Assembly: GCF_014493765.1 (NCBI RefSeq)
Contig: NZ_JACTVJ010000004.1
Location: forward strand, 620,001 to 684,000
DNA from: Streptomyces polyasparticus
Lineage (GTDB): Bacteria; Actinomycetota; Actinomycetes; Streptomycetales; Streptomycetaceae
DNA length: 64,000 nt
Direction: 5' to 3'
Numbering within the stretch: the first letter of the stretch is position 1; every line of letters begins with the position of its first letter. The translations under genes and the position numbers were made by a program. Of the stretch, positions 17,771 through 25,889 are shown one piece after another. The notes beneath the pieces were generated by a model. That model did not search any database and had not been told where the DNA came from. It saw nothing but the letters and a program-made list of their open reading frames with translations.

Positions 17771-17862
17771 TACGCAGGTCAGAGCCGGTTTCTAAGGCTC
17801 TGGGCCGTACATGGGCCGTGGGCCGTGTCCTTCCCCGTTTTCGAGGAGGGCGCGGCCCACGG
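17771..17862 (+). terminator. glnA downstream hairpins and putative element end
   Basis: CAGAGCC/GGCTCTG (17780-17802) is a perfect 7-bp stem right after glnA. It is followed by three GGGCCGT copies and a long imperfect stem (CCGTGGGCCG... with ...GCGCGGCCCACGG, 17816-17862). The CGCAGGTCAGAGCC start and the GGGCCGT direct repeats resemble the integrase side of actinomycete integrative elements (core plus arm sites). It probably both terminates glnA and marks one end of the island. Confidence 0.55.
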
Positions 17863-17888
17863 TCGTTTGATGTGCGGTTGTTGATCAG

Positions 17889-18629
17889 CTACTCACCCAA
17901 GGCGGCATCGATGGCGCGGCGAGCGCGTTCACTGCTGTTGGGCATCAGGTACGTGTACGTGCGGAGTGTGAAGCCAGGGTCCGAGTGTCCGAGGTACTCA
18001 GCGAGGGCCTTGATGTTCTCGCCTGCGTCGAGGAGCACCGAGGCGTAGTAGTGCCTGAGCGCGTGCATCCCATGCTCGCGGGACGCCTTGAACCGCTCCC
18101 CCGGTTGGCGCTCCGGGATGACCTCAGCGGTGACGAGGGCAGGCTTCCAGAGGTACATGTTGAAGTAATTCCGGTTCAGCGCCTTGTGCTCTCGCGTGTA
18201 GAGGAGCAGCGCGGCAGTCACCGGCGGTCCATCCGGGGTCTTCCACGGCAGGGTGACTTCGAGCGGCGGACGTTGGGTGATGTGCTGCGTGAGCAACGTC
18301 GCGGTCGTGTCCGCCAGCGGTACGTCTCGGATCTTGCCTCCCTTTGGCGGTGCGAAGACGAGTTCCGAGCCGATCATCTTGACCTGAAGGCCAACGCGGA
18401 TCATGCCGCTCAGGAAGTCCACCTTGTCCACGGCCAAGCCAAAGACTTCACCTTGTCGCAGCCCGCAGCCGGAGGCGAGATCCACGGTCAATCGGTACTG
18501 GTCAGGAAGGCCCTCACGTACGGCCCGCACTCGCTCGCGAGACCACGGCTCCACCTTGCGCCGCTCGACCTTCGGCGCCCGAACCGACCGAGCACGGCAC
18601 GGGTTACGCGTGATCAGTCCGTCATCCAC
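17889..18629 (-). pseudogene. Tyrosine integrase, 5'-truncated
   Basis: Only the C-terminal catalytic domain (~246 residues) remains. Active-site residues are all visible: Arg in GCGLRQGE, His-x-x-Arg in HALRHYYAS, His in YLGHSD and the nucleophile Tyr in RTYTYLMP. The N-terminal arm-binding and core-binding (SAM-like) domains, normally ~130-150 residues, are absent; the open frame runs only to about 18670. The gene points toward glnA, as in elements where int borders the attachment site. It is head-to-head with another 5'-truncated gene, which points to a deletion between them. Confidence 0.85.
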
Positions 18630-18655
18630 GGCGGCTTGCGGCCGTATTCGGCACG

Positions 18656-19672
18656 GTGACGCATGCGCTCTTCCCAGCGGCCGGCCGCCGCGATGGCAAC
18701 GCCGAAATCGTGGCCGTGAGTGGCATGGAAACCCTCGACATCATCAGCCGTTTGCAGTCCTCCGACGTGGACAACTCCACGTTGGAAGCCCTCAGGATCA
18801 CCACCGATCGGCTGTGCTCCGAGTACCCGTACCTCCCGAGCGGACAGCTCGTGACGGAGGGGCGGCAATGGCTCAAGCGGGTCGCTGGACTCCAGGGCCA
18901 GCGGCTGACCCTCGCTCAGCACAAGGAAGTTCTCACCCTGTCCGGATGGCTCGCGCTCCTAGTGGAATGCGTTGAGTACGACATGGGTGACCGCCCTGCG
19001 GCAGAGAGCACACGCCGAGCGGCCCTGTCCCTTGCGAACGAATCCGAGAACGGCGAGATCGCGGGATGGGCGCACGAGATGCGGGCTTGGTTCTGCCTCA
19101 CGACGGGCGACTACCGGGGCATCATCGCGGCATCTCAGGCGGGTACGGACGTGGCCCCGCACCATGGCGTAGCCATCCAACTTGCGGCCCAGGAAGCCAA
19201 GGCGTGGGCGAGGCTCAAGGATCGGCGGCAGACCGAAGTAGCCCTTGATCGAGGGCGGAAGCTGCTCGAAGGCATGCCGTACCCGGAAAACCTGGACAAC
19301 CACTTCGTAGTGGACCCAGCGAAGTTCGATTACTACGCGATGGACTGCTACCGACTGCTCGGTGAGGACCGCATCGCCGAGACCTTGGCCCAAGAGGTCA
19401 TCCGTGCCAGCACAGACTTTGACGGCACCGAGCGCGCTCCGATGCGCATGGCCGAGGCAAGGCTCACCCTTGGGGTCGTAGCAGCTCGACAGGGCGACGT
19501 GGAGCAGGCCGTCAACTACGGTGAGCTGGCGCTGACAGCGGAGCGGCAGTCCCTGCCATCGCTGCTCATGGTCAGCCGAGAACTGGCAGCCATTGTCCAT
19601 CGTGACTACGCCGACGAGGCGGCAGGCCGGGAATACCTGGATCACCTGAACACGCTGACGCGCGCCACCTGA
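18656..19672 (+). pseudogene. XRE-type TPR regulator lacking its N-terminal HTH
   Basis: The 338 residues match the C-terminal TPR-like half of the XRE regulators common in Streptomyces (LTLAQHKEVLTLSGWLALL, EIAGWAHEMRAWFCLTTGDYR, AQEAKAWARL, YDPAKFDYYAMD-like FVVDPAKFDYY). Full-length members start with an ~80-100 residue helix-turn-helix domain, and none is visible here. The nominal start at 18656 (GTG) reads through non-homologous sequence, so the protein is either a headless fragment or not made. Third-position GC is lower than in flanking core genes. Confidence 0.72.
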
Positions 19673-20061
19673 GCCCGTTACAGGTTTCTCTACCTCGATC
19701 AAGGCGCCCCGCACGGCGGGGCGCGCGCCGCTCGATGCGCGGCCCGGCCTCCATGTCTTCGCCACCGGCCGGCCGCGCAGGCGGCGCGCTCGGTGACGGG
19801 GGCTATCGGGGGAGACCTGTAGTCGGCCAAGGAGCGGTCGGCTCCGACGACTTTAGACAGCCACCATGGGGCGAGCCTCGAAGATCATGGCCCCGATTCG
19901 GGCTATTGCGGGCAGGTCCAGTGACTGCCCGAATCGCGGTCAGCGTAAGGGGCCATGATCACTCGCCCCATGGCAGCTCCAGTCCAAAGTCGCTACGCCG
20001 ACCTTCGCAGCGATCTAGCCGCGTGGCAGACTGCCGCTCATGACAGTCAACCGAAAGGGCA
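19673..20061. other. Gene-free region of the island with a large palindrome
   Basis: 389 bases without a convincing gene. The main content is the imperfect palindrome at 19865-19972, described separately. A short CG-rich stretch with CGCCCCGC/GCGGGGCG dyads at ~19703-19722 could end transcription of the truncated regulator. Confidence 0.5.
19865..19972. repeat. Imperfect 108-bp palindrome with three conserved blocks
   Basis: The left arm (19865-19915) and the reverse complement of the right arm (19925-19972) share, in order, CATGGGGCGAG, GATCATGGCCCC and GATTCGGGC. They differ in the spacers between blocks. The centre is GTCCAGTGA. This is much longer than a normal operator or terminator. 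Single-strand origin, transfer site or remnant of inverted element ends are possible roles; none is proven. Confidence 0.8.
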
Positions 20062-20478
20062 ATGCCGCGTAGGCGCCCGAAGGCCGTACGCGCTGAGCGG
20101 TGGCGGCCACCCAAGCACGTTCCAGTCCATCGGATACCTGGTGTATCCGCGCAAACCCGGGCAGCGATCCGCCGAGTTGAGGCCCAATACCTGTGGCCGA
20201 ACGCCGTTGCCGATGCGCTCAGTCGATTCGAATGGGCCTTCAAGCAGCCGGGACGATACCTGACAGGACCCTACGAGAGTCCTGGTATCGAGATCGAAGA
20301 TGGCCGAGATGACCTGGAAGTGGCGCTGCAACACCTCCCGAGAGGGGCCAGAGCCGATCTGGGCCGCTTGGTGGAACGGATCGATGCCGAGTTCGAACGC
20401 CGCACCCTCCCGGACCCCGGCCCGATGCACAACTGGACGGCCGGCCGCTGGTGGTGGTGGCGCATACGGGAGCGGTAG
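20062..20478 (+). CDS. Hypothetical protein of Streptomyces accessory DNA
   Basis: 138 residues from ATG with GAAAGGG upstream. Visible segments are a basic N-terminus (PRRRPKAVRAERWRPPKH), a helical middle (DLEVALQHLPRGARADLGRLVERIDAEFERRT) and a Trp-rich end (NWTAGRWWWWRI). It resembles a family of short proteins with a LPxxAR..L..LV..LD..F..RTLPDP pattern seen in Streptomyces islands; I do not know a function. No membrane segment or signal is present. Confidence 0.6.
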   Translation: MPRRRPKAVRAERWRPPKHVPVHRIPGVSAQTRAAIRRVEAQYLWPNAVADALSRFEWAFKQPGRYLTGPYESPGIEIEDGRDDLEVALQHLPRGARADLGRLVERIDAEFERRTLPDPGPMHNWTAGRWWWWRIRER

Positions 20479-20590
20479 CCGTTCGTGCCCGTTCGGGCGG
20501 GGAACCACGGGGAAGACCGGTCAGCCACGGGGAGCGGGCATAGCAACGGCCCCCAACCGTGTCACCTGGTCAGAGGCCGTTCACCTGCGC

Positions 20591-20648
20591 GGTGGGTGTG
20601 GGATTTGAACCCACGGTGACTTGCGCCACGACGGTTTTCAAGACCGTG
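20591..20648 (-). tRNA. 3' half of tRNA-Ser (anticodon UGA), fragment only
   Basis: Reading the minus strand: anticodon stem-loop ACGGT-CTTGAAA-ACCGT with TGA anticodon, a type II variable arm, a T arm GTGGG-TTCAAAT-CCCAC and the acceptor 3' strand ACCCACC plus G. The 5' half (acceptor 5' strand and D arm) is missing; the sequence upstream is the end of a protein gene. A 3' tRNA half of ~58 nt is the usual product of integration by elements that use tRNA genes as attB, so this is an attachment-site remnant, not a functional tRNA. Confidence 0.82.
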
Positions 20649-20651
20649 TAC

Positions 20652-21002
20652 CTACGCCTGGGGCGGAGCCGGACGCTCGTACCCGAGGATGTCGTAAACC
20701 CAACGATCGAAGTACCGGGTTTCGGCCCCTCGGTCACCCTCGACAGACAGCCATTCGCGGGCAGCAATCGCCATGTGCGCCTCCGCTTGATCCGTCTCTG
20801 CAGGTCGGAGCTCTACCCAATCGGTCAGAGCGCCCCAGATGAGCGCGAGCGAGTAGCACGCATCATCGCCGCCGTCCCCCGCCGAGGTAAGACTGGCGAG
20901 GCCCAAGATCTCCAACCCTGGGTCGTACGGTGAGGCGTTGCTATCCAGCATGGCCTCCGCGCGCTCCCTGACTGCTGCGCGAAAGGCATCCGAGTCGTCC
21001 AT
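20652..21002 (-). CDS. Hypothetical protein in the island (distal gene of a pair)
   Basis: 116 residues from ATG at 21002. Acidic and soluble, with segments DDACYSLALIWGALTDWVEL and YFDRWVYDILGYER. It starts 3 bases after the stop of the upstream gene, so the two are probably one operon. Its stop codon lies 4 bases from the tRNA-Ser fragment. The function is not recognised; it could be an immunity-like or other small accessory protein, with no direct support. Confidence 0.62.
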   Translation of the reverse strand: MDDSDAFRAAVRERAEAMLDSNASPYDPGLEILGLASLTSAGDGGDDACYSLALIWGALTDWVELRPAETDQAEAHMAIAAREWLSVEGDRGAETRYFDRWVYDILGYERPAPPQA

Positions 21003-21005
21003 GGT

Positions 21006-21218
21006 CTAGAGACTGCCTTCGCTGCTGACGGGCTCCGCATAGTCGAGGATGTACACAAGCCGTCCCCTGCGGGGCGAGCCGCTTCCGAGCTCCTCAACCT
21101 CGACATAGGTGACATCGTCGCGGGTGAACACCCCAGTCACCCGGAAGTCGAAGTCGTGCTGCGGGTAACCCGGATAGCGCCGAGCCCAGACGGAGCCGAT
21201 CCGTGGCGGTGCGGTCAT
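21006..21218 (-). CDS. Small hypothetical protein in the island (proximal gene of a pair)
   Basis: 70 residues from ATG at 21218, reading RIGSVWARRYPGYPQHDFDFRV then DVTYVEVEELG and a Gly/Ser/Arg stretch. The pattern of short beta strands suggests a compact beta fold, possibly SH3-like; the family is not recognised. An alternative upstream start at 21275 lacks support. It precedes the 116-residue gene by 3 bases. Confidence 0.55.
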   Translation of the reverse strand: MTAPPRIGSVWARRYPGYPQHDFDFRVTGVFTRDDVTYVEVEELGSGSPRRGRLVYILDYAEPVSSEGSL

Positions 21219-21379
21219 ACCGCTCAGTGTGTCATCCGGCATCTGCCGTACAGCAGAAAAGTACAGCAACGCCACCGACCGTCACCTCTTGCTGTTGATC
21301 CTCAGAGCCCTCACGACCAGCCCAAGAGACCCCATCGAACGACCTGCCAAAGATTCGGGACGAAGAGTTCCGCCGTTGG

Positions 21380-21679
21380 GTGCGCTCAACTACAGTCCCG
21401 GCCGTGGGCACCTCAGAGGGCGACAGCCAAGACCAGCAACCAATTGCCCAGGGAGTGACCTTCCTTGATGGCTGCCGACGCGTGGTTCGTCGGCCCATCA
21501 CGCTGGCTCCGCTGATCATCGCCACGCCAGCGCAAATCTGGGGTTACAACCACATCGATTCGCAGCCCTTGGTCGCAGCACTTGTAGTCGTGGTCTCGGG
21601 GGTCGTCGGCATAACGACCATGTCGCGCTTCCTCGCCACGAAATCCGGACAACAGCCAAGCAGCAGCGAACCGAACTGA
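21380..21679 (+). CDS. Small hypothetical membrane protein
   Basis: 99 residues from GTG at 21380 (GTG at 21404 is an alternative). Two hydrophobic segments (ITLAPLIIATPAQIWGY and PLVAALVVVVSGVVGITTM) lie between polar ends, suggesting a small two-helix membrane protein. The opposing frame is open too but has a poorer composition. The function is unknown. Location at the right side of the low-GC island suggests acquired DNA. Confidence 0.5.
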   Translation: MRSTTVPAVGTSEGDSQDQQPIAQGVTFLDGCRRVVRRPITLAPLIIATPAQIWGYNHIDSQPLVAALVVVVSGVVGITTMSRFLATKSGQQPSSSEPN

Positions 21680-21979
21680 GCTCTGGATCAGAGGTCGTCT
21701 GCCACCCTCGTAGAGCGCGTTCCCGGGCCGTCCGTGGGCCGTGGGAGGGTGCTCGACGCTGGCCAACGTTGACAATCGGTGACGGCTCAGAGCCAGGTCA
21801 CGGCATTGATCGGCAGGAGGAAAACAGGTCAGCGACCCCGCGCATCACTTCTTCGACATCTGAAACGCGGGGTCGGAAATGCGCCGGTCGTTCTCCAGGC
21901 TCCTGTGCACCGCGTGTGCGCCGGTCCGGCGGCGGGCTCCTGACGTACGCGACGCGGTGGAACGGGCGGGCCGGGCGGG
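21680..21979. other. Gene-free stretch at the right end of the island
   Basis: 300 bases with no convincing gene. GGGCCGTCCGTGGGCCGTGG near 21728 repeats the GGGCCGT element seen next to the truncated integrase, which may mark the other end of the island. An inverted repeat CGACCCCGCG/CGCGGGGTCG with a 23-base loop (21833-21875) lies ~100 bases past the stop of the DUF1254 pseudogene and may act as its terminator. Confidence 0.45.
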
Positions 21980-23310
21980 TCATGCGGGGCTGATGTACGA
22001 GAACCAGTGCTTTCCGGGCAGCGTCTGGATCCAGTTCGCTTCGTCCGCCGGATCGGCGGGCGGCTCGGGCCCGAAGTGGAGATCCACCGAACCGTCGTCG
22101 TTGTAGCGGAGTTCGCTGTCGCGGGAGCCGCGGTCGCCGCGCTGCTGCGGATTGTCGATCAGGCAGCGGGTGGCGATGTCGTAGACGGTCGCGGACCAGA
22201 ACAGCTTGGCGGGCGGGTCGGCCGGCACATGCAGGGTGTAGGTCCTCGCGCCGTCGAGCCACTGCCCGTCCGCGTCCGTGTAGGACGCCAGGTACGCCTG
22301 CCCGAGCCCGGGCGTCTGCGACTTCATGGCGGCGGAGAAGCTGACGGCCTCGTAGAACCAGGCCGCGCGCTCCAGGAGTTGATCGTGGTGCTCGGCCCGC
22401 TGGTCGGAGCGGTCCAGCATCAGCACCAGGTCCCACTGCCGGTCGGGCCAGTAGCGCGAGCCGTCGAACCGCTTCGCGAAGCAGTTGGCCTGGGCCATCA
22501 ACTCCCCGGTGGCGGTGGCACGTTCGAGGATGCCGGTCAGACGCTCATCCGGGGTGAACGGCTTCCCCTTCTCGATGCCGAGCTGCTTCAGCATGGCGAG
22601 AAAGAACCGGTCGCGCTCGTCCACGACCTCCGACTGGTAGATCCCGTGCAGCCGCTCCCAGTACGCGAGGCCGCGTGGCTGGTCCCCCGACCACGGCCGT
22701 CCCTGCGGCGACACGAGCCGCGTCGGTTCGGCCTCGGGGTCGCTGCCGTACGCGTACAGGCGCACCGCCTCGACGAGCGCCCGCGCCCGCTCCGGATCGG
22801 GATCCAGGGTGCGGAACCCGAACATGATGTTGATCCCCGTGGACCGCAGCACCCGCAGTCCGTCCGTATCGCTGTCGAGCGGGACGTCCTGGCCGGGCGG
22901 CACCACCAGATACCGGCCGCCCTGCCCCTGGTCGGGGCCCATCTCCCCCATCACGCCGATCTCCCGCTGCCAGAAGTCCGACACCCCGCCGGCGGTGGGG
23001 CCGGCGGGCAGCTCGATCACCAGGGGGCCGGTGGACGACAGGTCGACGAAGCCGAGGATGTACGGGGTGGTGGCGTTGCGGTGATCAGGCCGAGCCGGTC
23101 GCGGTAGTCCACGTAGTGGACGAGATCGTGGGGCCCGGCGCCGAACACCTCCCGGTGCACCTTCTGCCACTGCGCATACGACACGAGGGGCAGCGCCCAC
23201 AGATACGCCTGGCAGGCCGGCTGAAAGTCGAGCTCGCCGAAGATCCGGCCCAGATCCTCGCGGCGTGGCAGATCCCCCTCCACCCGGAGCCCCCTCGACG
23301 CCTCCACCAA
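21980..23310 (-). pseudogene. DUF1254/DUF1214 domain protein, frameshifted
   Basis: The N-terminal DUF1254 part (DFQPACQAYLWALPLVSYAQ...YRDRLGLITA) is in one frame and the remainder (ATTPYILGFVDLSSTGPLV, QREIGVMGEMGPDQGQGG, then the DUF1214 part FSAAMKSQTPGLGQAYL and ..LFWSATVYDIATRCL) in another. The switch is at ~23078, where ACCGCAACGCC appears in place of the ACCGCCAACGCC that would restore the family pattern LITANATTPYI. One missing C explains it. The family is secreted or envelope-associated with unclear function. A start at TTG 23310 or GTG 23307 is likely. Sequencing error is an alternative to true decay. Confidence 0.85.
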
Positions 23311-23460
23311 ATGCCGCAGAATCGCCTATTCCGGTCATCGCGTGAACCTAAGGCCGGGAGTGGGGTGCCGCAACGCAGGCCAGGCCCGCCTCCCATGCCT
23401 GCGCCGTCGACAGAGGCTGCCGCCGAGGCCGGCGTACGAGAACTGGGCGAGAAGGGGTCG

Positions 23461-23485
23461 CCATATACCCCCCAGGGGTATATGG
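23461..23485. promoter_or_regulatory. CsoR-type copper operator
   Basis: A perfect dyad with arms CCATATACCCC and GGGGTATATGG around CCA. The TATACCCC...GGGGTATA core is the known binding pattern of CsoR, the Cu(I)-released repressor of actinobacteria. It lies 62 bases before the His-rich gene, where it would overlap or flank the promoter. No csoR gene is present in this window. Confidence 0.85.
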
Positions 23486-23546
23486 TTCTGATCGTCGGCC
23501 CGGACGGGGCGGCATCAGGACACCTAAGTGCAGCGGGGAGAACGTC

Positions 23547-24398
23547 ATGAGCGAGTACGAAGGTCACGGGCACAGCAACCACAGCGGACACAGCAGTGCG
23601 CAGCCCGGAGGGCTTTCCGTGGCGCAGGACGGGTATGCGGTCGAGCTCGATGCCACCGTGCTCGGCGCCGGCCGCCAGACCGTGAGCTTCCGGGTGAACG
23701 GGCCCGACGGGCGGCCGGTGACGGAGTTCGAGGCCGAGCACGACAAGGAACTGCACTTCATCGCCGTACGGCGGGACACGGCCGGCTTCCAGCATGTGCA
23801 CCCGGTGCGGGACGAGAAGGGCACCTGGAGCGTCGAGGTGGATCTGACGCCCGGGGACTGGCGGTTCTTCACCGATGTCCACCCGGCCGGTCACGACGGG
23901 ACCCTGACGCTGGGGATCGACGCCGCCGTCGCCGGATCGTACGAGCCGCAGCCGCTGCCCGAGGTGACCGGGAGCGCGCGCAGCGGCGAGTACACCGTGA
24001 CGCTCGACGGGGAGCTCCGGCCCGCCGAGGCAAGCGAGTTGACGCTCACCGTGCACCGGAACGGCCGTCCCGTCACCGACCTTCAGCCCTATCTGTCCGC
24101 GTACGGACATCTGGTCGCGCTGCGGGTCGGCGACCTGGGCTATCTCCATGTGCACCCGGAGGGCGAGCCCGGTGACGGGGTCACCCCGGCGGGTCCGGAG
24201 ATCTCCTTCATGGCGGTCGCGCCGACGGCCGGTACCTACCGGCTGTTCCTGGACTTCCAGCACGAAGGCGTCGTACGGACGGCCGAGTTCACCGTGCGGA
24301 CCGCCGAGGCCACCGCGCCCGGGCACGGATCCGAGCACGGACACGGACACGGCGGCCACGCCGGGCATCACGGCCACGCGCAGCACGCCCACCACTGA
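23547..24398 (+). CDS. His-rich, CsoR-box-controlled putative metal-binding protein
   Basis: 283 residues from ATG with GGGGAG upstream. Both ends are His-rich (N-terminus HGHSNHSGHSS; C-terminus alternating His/Gly for ~30 residues). The centre contains two similar beta-rich units. Each has a HVHP motif (FQHVHPVRDEKG ~85 and YLHVHPEGEPGD ~195) followed by a GDWRFFTDV- or GTYRLFLDF-like strand. No signal peptide or membrane helix is visible, so it is probably cytosolic. With the operator, a copper-binding buffer or chaperone is the simplest reading. The MFS gene follows at 105 bases. Confidence 0.8.
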   Translation: MSEYEGHGHSNHSGHSSAQPGGLSVAQDGYAVELDATVLGAGRQTVSFRVNGPDGRPVTEFEAEHDKELHFIAVRRDTAGFQHVHPVRDEKGTWSVEVDLTPGDWRFFTDVHPAGHDGTLTLGIDAAVAGSYEPQPLPEVTGSARSGEYTVTLDGELRPAEASELTLTVHRNGRPVTDLQPYLSAYGHLVALRVGDLGYLHVHPEGEPGDGVTPAGPEISFMAVAPTAGTYRLFLDFQHEGVVRTAEFTVRTAEATAPGHGSEHGHGHGGHAGHHGHAQHAHH

Positions 24399-24442
24399 GG
24401 TGCCTCCGATGCGTAGCAAGGACTCCCCCGTCTGCTGTCGGC

Positions 24443-24478
24443 GCGGGGCACGGCCTCCGCCGCGGGGCCGTGCCCCGC
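24443..24478 (+). terminator. Hairpin between the His-rich gene and the MFS gene
   Basis: GCGGGGCACGGC (24443-24454) pairs with GCCGTGCCCCGC (24467-24478) around a 12-base loop, with no T tract. It could attenuate read-through from the copper promoter into the transporter gene or stabilise the upstream mRNA. Confidence 0.55.
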
Positions 24479-24502
24479 CGTATGAACCCGAAGGAATCCG
24501 TC

Positions 24503-25801
24503 ATGCGACTCTTCGCCCTCCGCGACTACCGTCTCCTCTTCGGCGCCCAGGTCATCGCCCTGTTCGGCACCGGCCTCACCACCGTGGCCCTCGGCCTCCT
24601 CGCCTACGAACTCGCGGGCCCCGGCGCCGGCATGGTCCTCGGCACCGCCCTCACGATCAAGATGGTCATGTACGTGGTCATCGCCCCGCTGACCGCCGCG
24701 TACATCGACCGGCTCCCCCGAAGAACCTTCCTGGTCCTGCTCGATGTGATCCGCGGGGCCGTGGTCCTCGCCCTGCCGCTCGTCTCCGAGGTCTGGCACA
24801 TCTACGTCCTGATCGGGCTGCTCCAGGCCGCCTCCGCGGCGTTCACCCCGACGTTCCAGGCCGTCATCCCCGACATCGTCACCGACGAGTCCGCCTACAC
24901 ACGGGCCCTGTCCGCCTCGCAGGTCGCCTCCACCATGGAGAGTCTGCTGAGCCCCGTGCTCGCGGCGGTCGCCCTGGCCTTCATGAGCTTCGACCTGCTG
25001 TTCCTCGGCACCTCCGCAGGCTTCCTGCTCTCCGCGCTGCTCGTCCTGTCGGCACGCGTGCCGAACGCCCGGCCCAGCGCCCACACCAGGGCATGGGACA
25101 AGGCCGCGGCGGGGATCAGGACCTTCCTCACCACGCCCCGGCTGCGCGGCATCATGGCGCTCAACCTCGTGGTGGCCGCGGCCGGTTCGATCGTCGTCGT
25201 GAGCACCGTCAACTACGTACGGGACGAACTCGGCGGCTCGCAGTCGGGCGTGGCCTGGATGCTGGCGGCCTCCGGCACCGGCACCCTCGTGACGGCTCTC
25301 GTGCTGCCCCGCGTCCTCGACCGGATCGCCGCCCGCGCCGTCATGCTCACCGGAGCCGCGGTCCTCGTGGGCGGCACGGCCGCCGCGGTCGCGCTCGCCT
25401 CGGCCGGCGTCGGCTCCTGGGCCGGTACGGCGGTCACCTGGGCCGCGATCGGCAGCGGGATGGCGCTGATCATCACGCCGACCGGCAAGGTCCTGCGGGC
25501 CTCGGTCGCACGGAACGCGCTCCCCGAGGCGTTCGCGGCCCAGTTCTCGCTGTCGCACCTGGCCTGGCTGATCACCTACCCCGTCGCGGGCGGGCTCGGC
25601 ACGCGTTACGGCTTCCCGCTCGCCTGGTCCGTTCTCGCGGTCCTCGCCGCGGCGGGCGCGGTCGGCGCCCTGCTGCTGTGGCCGCGCCACGACGGCCGGG
25701 CCCCGGCCGGCCACGCGACGGCCGTCCACCACACGCCCGGCACCGAGGACCTGGCCGCGGTCTCCGGGCAGGACCGCTCCTCCCTCACCAAGGCCGCCTG
25801 A
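24503..25801 (+). CDS. MFS transporter, putative metal/copper-linked exporter
   Basis: 432 residues. Start ATG 24503 was chosen for AAGGA seven bases upstream; ATG 24482 is an alternative. Eleven to twelve hydrophobic helices are visible, with the MFS loop pattern DRLPRRTFL between helices 2 and 3 (~57-65). It belongs to the MFS_3/enterobactin-exporter-like group. The cytosolic tail has a short His patch (ATAVHHTPG). Its position behind the CsoR-controlled gene suggests induction by copper, but the substrate cannot be read from sequence. A strong terminator follows. Confidence 0.88.
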   Translation: MRLFALRDYRLLFGAQVIALFGTGLTTVALGLLAYELAGPGAGMVLGTALTIKMVMYVVIAPLTAAYIDRLPRRTFLVLLDVIRGAVVLALPLVSEVWHIYVLIGLLQAASAAFTPTFQAVIPDIVTDESAYTRALSASQVASTMESLLSPVLAAVALAFMSFDLLFLGTSAGFLLSALLVLSARVPNARPSAHTRAWDKAAAGIRTFLTTPRLRGIMALNLVVAAAGSIVVVSTVNYVRDELGGSQSGVAWMLAASGTGTLVTALVLPRVLDRIAARAVMLTGAAVLVGGTAAAVALASAGVGSWAGTAVTWAAIGSGMALIITPTGKVLRASVARNALPEAFAAQFSLSHLAWLITYPVAGGLGTRYGFPLAWSVLAVLAAAGAVGALLLWPRHDGRAPAGHATAVHHTPGTEDLAAVSGQDRSSLTKAA

Positions 25802-25836
25802 ACCACCCGTACGAAGGCCGCCCGAAGCACCTGTTC

Positions 25837-25878
25837 ACCATGGGCACCCGCTGCCGCAAGGCCGCGGGTGCCCATGGT
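25837..25878 (+). terminator. Terminator after the MFS gene
   Basis: ACCATGGGCACCCGC (25837-25851) pairs perfectly with GCGGGTGCCCATGGT (25864-25878) over a 12-base loop, followed by TTCC. It lies just before the next gene's start. Confidence 0.85.
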
Positions 25879-25889
25879 TTCCTGGGCGT

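Noticed and set aside
20591-20648. Functional tRNA-Ser gene
   Set aside because: The acceptor 5' strand and D arm are absent; only the 3' half is there.
21413-21775. 120-codon minus-strand frame opposite the small membrane protein
   Set aside because: Its composition is random-like; the plus-strand frame has two hydrophobic helices and a more plausible protein character.
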